Shown here: positions 59,638 to 64,000 of the stretch, piece after piece
Layout of the letters: each line of letters opens with the position of its first letter
How positions within the stretch are numbered: the first letter of the stretch is position 1
Assembly (NCBI RefSeq): GCF_008727775.1
Contig: NZ_CP044232.1
Location: 3,038,001 to 3,102,000, forward strand
Reading direction: 5' to 3'
DNA from: Microbacterium lushaniae
GTDB taxonomy: Bacteria; Actinomycetota; Actinomycetes; Actinomycetales; Microbacteriaceae
DNA: 64,000 nucleotides
The notes under the pieces: generated by a model
The model's database searches: none
Seen by the model: the letters and a program-made list of their open reading frames with translations, nothing else
What the model was told of the DNA's origin: nothing
Position numbers and translations under genes: made by a program

Positions 59638-60602
59638 TCGTCCTCGTCACCGGGGCGTCGGGCTTCCTCGGACGCGCGGTCACCACCGAACTCGTCGCCG
59701 CCGGTCACAGCGTGCGCACGCTGCAACGGCGCCCGTCGGGTGTGGATGGAGCGACCGACATCCTGGGTTCCATCACGACGCCCGCCGACATCGAGCGTGC
59801 CATCGACGGGGTGGAGGGTGTCGTGCACCTTGCCGCGAAGGTCTCGCTCGCAGGAGCGAGGGACGAGTTCGACGAGGTCAACGTGGCGGGTACGCGAGCC
59901 CTCCTCGACGGGGCCGAACAGGCCGGAGCGTCACGGTTCGTGCAGGTCTCCTCCCCCTCGGTCGCGTATGCCGGTGCCGCGCTCGCGGGTGTCGGCGCCG
60001 AGCCGGCCGATCCGCTCCGCGCCCGGGGGGACTACGCGCGGACGAAGGCGAAGGCGGAGCTCATCGCGCTGGGACGCGATTCGCCGTCGATGCGCGTCGT
60101 GGCGGTGCGGCCCCACCTCGTGTGGGGTCCCGGCGACACCCAGCTGATCGCACGCATCGTGGAGCGGGCACGAGCAGGGCGACTGCCGCTCCTCAACGGC
60201 GGCACCGCCCTCATCGACACCACCTACATCGACAACGCCGCCAGCGGGATCGCCGCCGCCCTCGAGCGGGCGGAGGAGGCCGGGGGCCGCGCATTCGTCC
60301 TGACCAACGGTGAGCCGCGCCCGGTGGGCGACCTCCTGGCGGGCATCTGCATCGCCGCGGGTGTGAAACCCCCGCGGCTCAGCATCCCGGCGTGGCTCGG
60401 GCGCACCGCCGGCTCGGTCATCGAGCGGGCATGGGCGATCAAACCCGGCGCGGATGAGCCTCCGATGACCCGGTTCCTCGCCGAGCAGCTCTCCACCGCG
60501 CACTGGTTCGACCAGCGCGACACCCGCCGGGCGCTGGCGTGGTCACCGGCCGTGTCGATCGACGAGGGCCTCCGCCGCCTCGCCGTCGCCTACGCCTCCT
60601 GA
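59634..60602 (+). CDS. oleD: OleD, 2-alkyl-3-ketoacid reductase
   Basis: A 322-residue extended SDR. It starts with the NAD(P) motif VTGASGFLGRAV (5-16), has VVHLAAKV, the Ser in VQVSSPSVAY and the catalytic pair in RGDYARTKAKAE (YxxxK), and RPHLVWGPGDT. It reduces the OleA product to the 2-alkyl-3-hydroxyacid, the substrate of OleC. GTG start overlapping the oleBC stop (GTGA). Last gene of the operon, ending at the hairpin at 60655. Confidence 0.9.
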   Translation: MIVLVTGASGFLGRAVTTELVAAGHSVRTLQRRPSGVDGATDILGSITTPADIERAIDGVEGVVHLAAKVSLAGARDEFDEVNVAGTRALLDGAEQAGASRFVQVSSPSVAYAGAALAGVGAEPADPLRARGDYARTKAKAELIALGRDSPSMRVVAVRPHLVWGPGDTQLIARIVERARAGRLPLLNGGTALIDTTYIDNAASGIAAALERAEEAGGRAFVLTNGEPRPVGDLLAGICIAAGVKPPRLSIPAWLGRTAGSVIERAWAIKPGADEPPMTRFLAEQLSTAHWFDQRDTRRALAWSPAVSIDEGLRRLAVAYAS

Positions 60603-60654
60603 CGCCCGGCGGGTGCGCGTGCCCCCGCCCCCCTGGCCCGAGACACCATATTGC

Positions 60655-60695
60655 GGCTGAGACACCGCGCGTCGCGCGGTGTCTCAGCCATTTTC
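60655..60695 (+). terminator. rho-independent terminator of the ole operon
   Basis: Perfect 16-bp stem (GGCTGAGACACCGCGC and its reverse complement) with a 3-nt GTC loop, followed by ATTTTCG. The only hairpin in the window with a clear T run. A partial direct repeat GAGACACC lies 14 nt upstream of the same sequence in the stem. Confidence 0.88.
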
Positions 60696-60778
60696 GCGTG
60701 TTTCGGTGCGCGCCCGCCTGCCGACCGTTAGCATCGGGCGGCAACGCAGGGGCGGATGATCCACGACGAGGAGGAGCC

Positions 60779-61573
60779 ATGCTGCTGGCAGGGAAGACGG
60801 CCGTGATCTACGGCGGAGGCGGTTCCATCGGTGCGGCCGCCGGCGAGGTCTTCGCCCGGGAGGGCGCCTACGTCGCCCTGGCCGGGCGCACCCTCGATCC
60901 GCTCGAGCGCACTCGGGAAGCGATCCGCGCGCAGGGCGGCAGGGCGGATGCGGCGGTGGTCGACGCGCTCGACGAGGACGCGGTCACCCGCCATCTCGCC
61001 GACGTCGCGCGTGAGCAGGGGCACGTGGACCTCGTGCTCAACGCCATCGGCGCCGACCATGTGCAGGGCATCCCGATCGGCGAGACGTCGCTGGAGCAGT
61101 TCCTCGAGCCCGTCGTGACCTACCTCACTGCGGCGTTCGTCACCGCGAAGGCGGCAGCAGAGGTGATGACGTCGCAAGGATCCGGCGTCATCCAGAACAT
61201 CTCCACTCCCGGTGCGCGCCTGGGCGGCATGGGGATCATCGGCAACGCCGCCCAGAGCGCCGGACTCGAGGGGTTCTCGCGCGCGCTCGCGGCCGAACTG
61301 GGGCCCGCCGGTGTGCGGGTCCTGTGCGTGCGGCCGCACGCGCTGGCCGCCGGAGCATCCGGCTCGTACACGCGCCGCATGTTCGGCCGCATCGCGGCGC
61401 GCGCGGGGATGTCGACCGATGACTGGCTCTCCGGCGCGGCGGCGGGATCGGCGCTCGGCCACCTCCCCGGGGCGCAGGATGTCGCGGAGTACCTCGCCTT
61501 CGCCGCATCCGACCGCGCGGCGGCCATGACGGGAGTCGTCGGGAACCTCACGGCCGGAGCCATCCTCGACTGA
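60779..61573 (+). CDS. SDR-family protein lacking the YxxxK motif
   Basis: A 264-residue Rossmann protein. The N-terminal glycine motif is GGGGSIGAAAGEVF (12-25), with NAIGAD and QNISTPGAR in the positions of NNAG and the catalytic Ser. The YxxxK site reads GIIGNAAQSAGLEG, so Tyr and Lys are absent; a similar loss is seen in the SDR at 6.6 kb. It may be an NAD(P)-binding regulator or a reductase with other catalytic residues. GAGGAGGAG precedes the ATG. It stands alone after the ole terminator. Confidence 0.75.
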   Translation: MLLAGKTAVIYGGGGSIGAAAGEVFAREGAYVALAGRTLDPLERTREAIRAQGGRADAAVVDALDEDAVTRHLADVAREQGHVDLVLNAIGADHVQGIPIGETSLEQFLEPVVTYLTAAFVTAKAAAEVMTSQGSGVIQNISTPGARLGGMGIIGNAAQSAGLEGFSRALAAELGPAGVRVLCVRPHALAAGASGSYTRRMFGRIAARAGMSTDDWLSGAAAGSALGHLPGAQDVAEYLAFAASDRAAAMTGVVGNLTAGAILD

Positions 61574-61577
61574 ACTC

Positions 61578-62085
61578 CTAGCTCGCAGGCCGCGCGCCGG
61601 CGTCGTGGAGGCTGCGGACAAGCGGGAGGGCCGAGCAGAGGATGCAGATCAGCTGCGCGGCGAAGAACCCCACCGCGAGCGCGAGGCAGGCGGGCAGGCC
61701 GTACTGCGCGGCGACGATCGCGGCGAGGCCGGCCCCGATCGGACGCGCCCCGAACGTCGACATGATCAGCAGCGATGAGACCCGCCCGAGCATGTCCACC
61801 GGCGCGATCGCCTGCCGCAGCGACGTCGTCGTGATCCGTTCCGACGGCACCTGTCGCGCCGAGGATGAGGAGCCAGCGGTAATCCAGCGCGCCGACGCAC
61901 GCGAGCAGGACGACGGCGCCGAGGGTCGCGCCGCGAAGGCTCTCCGCGACGACGAGGACGATCTTCCCCGGAACATGGTCGGCGACGATGCCGAGGACCG
62001 CCGCCAGCGGCGCCGCCGCGACCGCCAGCTGCTCGGATCCTTGCACCAGGACGCTCGACCATGCCACCCGGACGAACGAGCGGGG
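61578..62085 (-). pseudogene. MFS exporter pseudogene (EntS-like), deleted and frameshifted
   Basis: Two pieces of one MFS permease remain in different frames. The upstream piece (62085 to about 61860) reads VAWSSVLVQGSEQLAVAAAPLAAVL followed by GIVADHVPGKIVLVVAESLRG, the first helices with some 30 residues missing. After a frameshift near 61855 the second piece (SLRQAIAPVDMLGRVSSLLIM, then ARPIGAGLAAIVAAQ) gives the last helices and stop. Roughly half of a normal protein, including the middle helices, is gone. No start codon is recognisable; an 8-bp repeat sits at the upstream edge. Confidence 0.75.
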
Positions 62086-62086
62086 A

Positions 62087-62114
62087 AGCGGCGGAGCGGC
62101 GGAGCGGCGGAGCG
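62087..62114. repeat. AGCGGCGG short tandem repeat
   Basis: Three perfect 8-bp units plus a partial fourth, at the upstream boundary of the decayed MFS gene. Eight is not a multiple of three, so copy changes would shift any frame across it. It may mark the deletion that removed the gene's start. Confidence 0.75.
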
Positions 62115-62225
62115 GGTCACGGTTCCACTCTTCAGGTGGCAGCCTCCCGTCTCGCGCGGGATTCGGACGCGGCAACGCCGCCCGGACCGATGCGATCGGC
62201 CCGGGCGGCGTCAGGGTATGCGAAC

Positions 62226-63047
62226 TCAGAGGTCGCGTCGACGGATCACCGCCGCCGCGGCGGCGAGGATGATCGCGACCCATCCCGCGAGGGCTGCCAG
62301 CGCCGCGGCGGAGGGGATCGCAGCCGGCGCGCTGCCGATCGCGGCCTGGCTGAGGGTGAGCGGAAGCACCTGCGCCCACAGCGGCTGAGCGCCGCTGATG
62401 AGCACGGCGACGCCCTGCGTCATGAGTTCCAGCACGGCCGCGCCGAGCATGATCAGAACGCCGGCGAGCTGGTTGCGCGCCAGCACGCCGACTCCGAGTC
62501 CGAGGAGCGCGAGCAGCGCCACCACGACCGTTCCGCGCGCCATCACGGCAGCGATGTCGACGATCCCGACGGCGAGCGCCGACCCGGTCGCGGGCAGCGA
62601 CACCAGCAGGGCGACGAGGCTCACGAGCGCGTAGGCGGCTCCCAGAACCAGCCCTGTCACTCCCGTGGCGACGACCTTGGCCGCCAGAATGCGCCCGCGT
62701 CGCGGCTCGGCCAGCGCGGTGGGCACGATGCCCCCGAACCGGTAGTCCGTCGTGCCGGCGAGCACACCGAGCACGAGGACGGCGAGCATGGCGATGCTGA
62801 GCGATCCCCCGCCTCCACTGGCCCCGAGGGGGCTGAGTGCCGCCAGCTGGGCGGATGCGTTCGCGACACCCGACGCGGGCAGGTCGTCGCCGAGGGCGTC
62901 GGCGCCGGGGCCGATGGTTCCGCTGGCCAGTGCGGGCAGCAGGACGACGAGCACGAGCTGGGTGGCGACCAGTCCGAGCACGCCCACGGCGAGGGCGACC
63001 TTGGTCGCGGCCGTCGTGGTCAGCTTGAGGAGTTCTCCGCGGAACAT
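62226..63047 (-). CDS. ABC-2 type exporter permease
   Basis: A 273-residue membrane protein with six helices (VALAVGVLGLVATQLVLVVLLP first; SLSIAMLAVLVLGVLAGTTDYRFGGI second; then pairs at about 135-160, 170-195 and 245-265). The TTDYRFGGIVPTALAEPRRGRILAAK coupling loop is typical of ABC-2 drug or lantibiotic-immunity permeases. The start shares one base with the ATPase stop. Confidence 0.87.
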   Translation of the reverse strand: MFRGELLKLTTTAATKVALAVGVLGLVATQLVLVVLLPALASGTIGPGADALGDDLPASGVANASAQLAALSPLGASGGGGSLSIAMLAVLVLGVLAGTTDYRFGGIVPTALAEPRRGRILAAKVVATGVTGLVLGAAYALVSLVALLVSLPATGSALAVGIVDIAAVMARGTVVVALLALLGLGVGVLARNQLAGVLIMLGAAVLELMTQGVAVLISGAQPLWAQVLPLTLSQAAIGSAPAAIPSAAALAALAGWVAIILAAAAAVIRRRDL

Positions 63048-63781
63048 CAGCGCACCCCCGCCCGGGTCGCGGTGACGTCGAGATAGAACCGCTCGAGATC
63101 TCCGCCGTGGGCGGCGACGAGGGAGGCCATATCGCCCGCCGCGACGACGCGTCCGTGCGCGATCACCACCACATCGTCCGCGACGAGCGCCACCTCCGAC
63201 AGCACGTGCGATGACAGCAGCACCGCGCCGCCGGCATCCGCGAACGCCCGGATGCGCTCGCGGAGCCAGTGCATCCCCTCCGGATCCAATCCGTTGGCAG
63301 GCTCGTCGAGCACCAGCACCGTCGGCTCGCCCAGGAGCGCCGCGGCGATCGCGGTGCGTTGCCGCATACCGAGGGAGTAGCCCGCCACGCGACGGCGGGC
63401 GGCGGCGGTCAGCCCGACCTCCTCGAGCACGGCGTCGATCCGATCGGATGCGGCGCCGATCTGGGCCGCGACGATGCGAAGGTGATCGCGTCCGCTGCGC
63501 CCGGGGTGCAGTCCGCCGCCGTCGAGGACGGCTCCGACCGTCCGCGCCGGATGGGGAAGCTCGGAGTACGGGCGGCCGTGGATGTCGGCGGCGCCGGCAT
63601 CGGGGGCGGCCAGGCCCAGGAGCATGCGGATGGTGGTGGTCTTGCCGGCCCCGTTGGGTCCGAGCAGGGCCGTGACGCGTCCGCCGAGCGCGTCGAAGCC
63701 GACGTCGTCCACGGCGATATGCGCACCGAAGCGCTTGGTCAGCCCGCGCACGGCGATGGCTGGTGTGTTGTTTTCGTCCAT
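63047..63781 (-). CDS. ABC-2 type exporter ATPase
   Basis: A 244-residue ATPase of the DrrA/CcmA class: Walker A GPNGAGKTTTIRML (about 39-52), signature YSLGMRQRTAIAAAL (the variant SLGMRQR), Walker B LVLDEPANGLDPEG, switch His SSHVLSE. The ATG (MDENNTPAIAVRGL) has only a weak GGCGG before it. Forms a self-contained exporter with the downstream permease; cargo unknown. Confidence 0.9.
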   Translation of the reverse strand: MDENNTPAIAVRGLTKRFGAHIAVDDVGFDALGGRVTALLGPNGAGKTTTIRMLLGLAAPDAGAADIHGRPYSELPHPARTVGAVLDGGGLHPGRSGRDHLRIVAAQIGAASDRIDAVLEEVGLTAAARRRVAGYSLGMRQRTAIAAALLGEPTVLVLDEPANGLDPEGMHWLRERIRAFADAGGAVLLSSHVLSEVALVADDVVVIAHGRVVAAGDMASLVAAHGGDLERFYLDVTATRAGVR

Positions 63782-63877
63782 ACCGCCAGCGTCGTCGTGA
63801 CCGCGGGCGGGCGCCCCGTCCGTGAGGACAGTCGACCCTGGCCGCCCGAACAGACCGCCTCGGCGCACGCGCCGTCG

Positions 63878-64000
63878 CTACGAGACGTCGGCCTGCACGG
63901 TCATCCGCGTGGCGGGCAGGCGCGCCGCCGCATACCGCAGCACCCGCCGCGCGAAGAGCCGGTGAACACGTGACACGACGCCCCATACCCGCTTGCCGGC
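63878..64000 (-). CDS. C-terminal fragment of an unidentified gene
   Basis: An open frame enters from the window edge on the minus strand and stops at TAG 63880-63878. The 40 visible residues are basic (RVWGVVSRVHRLFARRVLRY then AAARLPATRMTVQADVS). No family recognised. It lies 96 bp upstream of the ABC ATPase and could be the first gene of that unit, or unrelated. The fragment is too short to be sure it is a gene. Confidence 0.4.
   Translation of the reverse strand, partial: AGKRVWGVVSRVHRLFARRVLRYAAARLPATRMTVQADVS

Overview
The window is GC-rich actinobacterial DNA. GTG starts, ATGA/GTGA stop-start overlaps, apparently leaderless genes, a DUF222/HNH gene and a fused OleB-OleC enzyme all fit Microbacteriaceae, and Microbacterium-like is my best guess (inference, no database search). 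I see no rRNA, tRNA, CRISPR array, IS element or prophage.

Layout. 1-7.3 kb: the tail of a CoA-transferase subunit and a thiolase, a pair of near-identical palindromic repeats, then a GntR regulator and VOC protein divergent from a 2-oxoacid dehydrogenase E1(alpha-beta fusion)-E2 operon, and an SDR. 7.4-17.5 kb: aromatic-acid catabolism with pcaI-pcaJ-pcaF-pcaR on the minus strand, trailed by a TetR remnant, gluconokinase and a phosphoesterase; a frameshifted IclR gene; an MFS carrier; IclR-pobA and a GntR gene. 17.5-31.9 kb: a complete phenylacetate (paa) pathway of 12 minus-strand genes (paaJ-F-H-Z-I-K-A-B-C-D-E-G) followed by marR, with a divergent second thioesterase, an MFS carrier and a TetR regulator. 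A 21-bp motif recurs at three paa-region promoters and probably defines the regulon.

31.9-36.8 kb: an SMP-30 lactonase, then a glycosyltransferase locus in which two family-2 glycosyltransferase genes carry the same promoter module (GTAGGGGG-N7-CTACGCC-N30-TANCCT); the second has an apparent -1 frameshift at a C6 run. It ends in an AI-2E-type membrane protein. 36.8-42.2 kb: a LacI-controlled sugar-type ABC importer (binding protein, two permeases, no ATPase) coupled to an esterase, with a textbook promoter and operator. 42.3-45.9 kb: the HNH protein and a four-gene envelope/stress set (DUF3618, holin-X-like, amphipathic repeat protein, CsbD).

46.0-54.0 kb: an apparent defence/detoxification island. 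A MacB-like ABC exporter, a TetR regulator and a small membrane protein share a CCGACA-n3-TGTCGG operator that also faces two consecutive FAD monooxygenases, followed by a second ABC exporter. 54.0-60.7 kb: a UbiB/ABC1-type kinase divergent from oleA-oleBC-oleD, the head-to-head hydrocarbon (long-chain olefin) pathway, closed by a strong terminator. 60.7-64 kb: an SDR-like protein without the catalytic Tyr/Lys, a decayed MFS pseudogene, an ABC-2 exporter and the 3' end of an unidentified gene.

Two regulator/enzyme genes are broken by single-base length changes in C/G homopolymers. These may be real mutations or sequencing errors and should be checked against reads before function is inferred.
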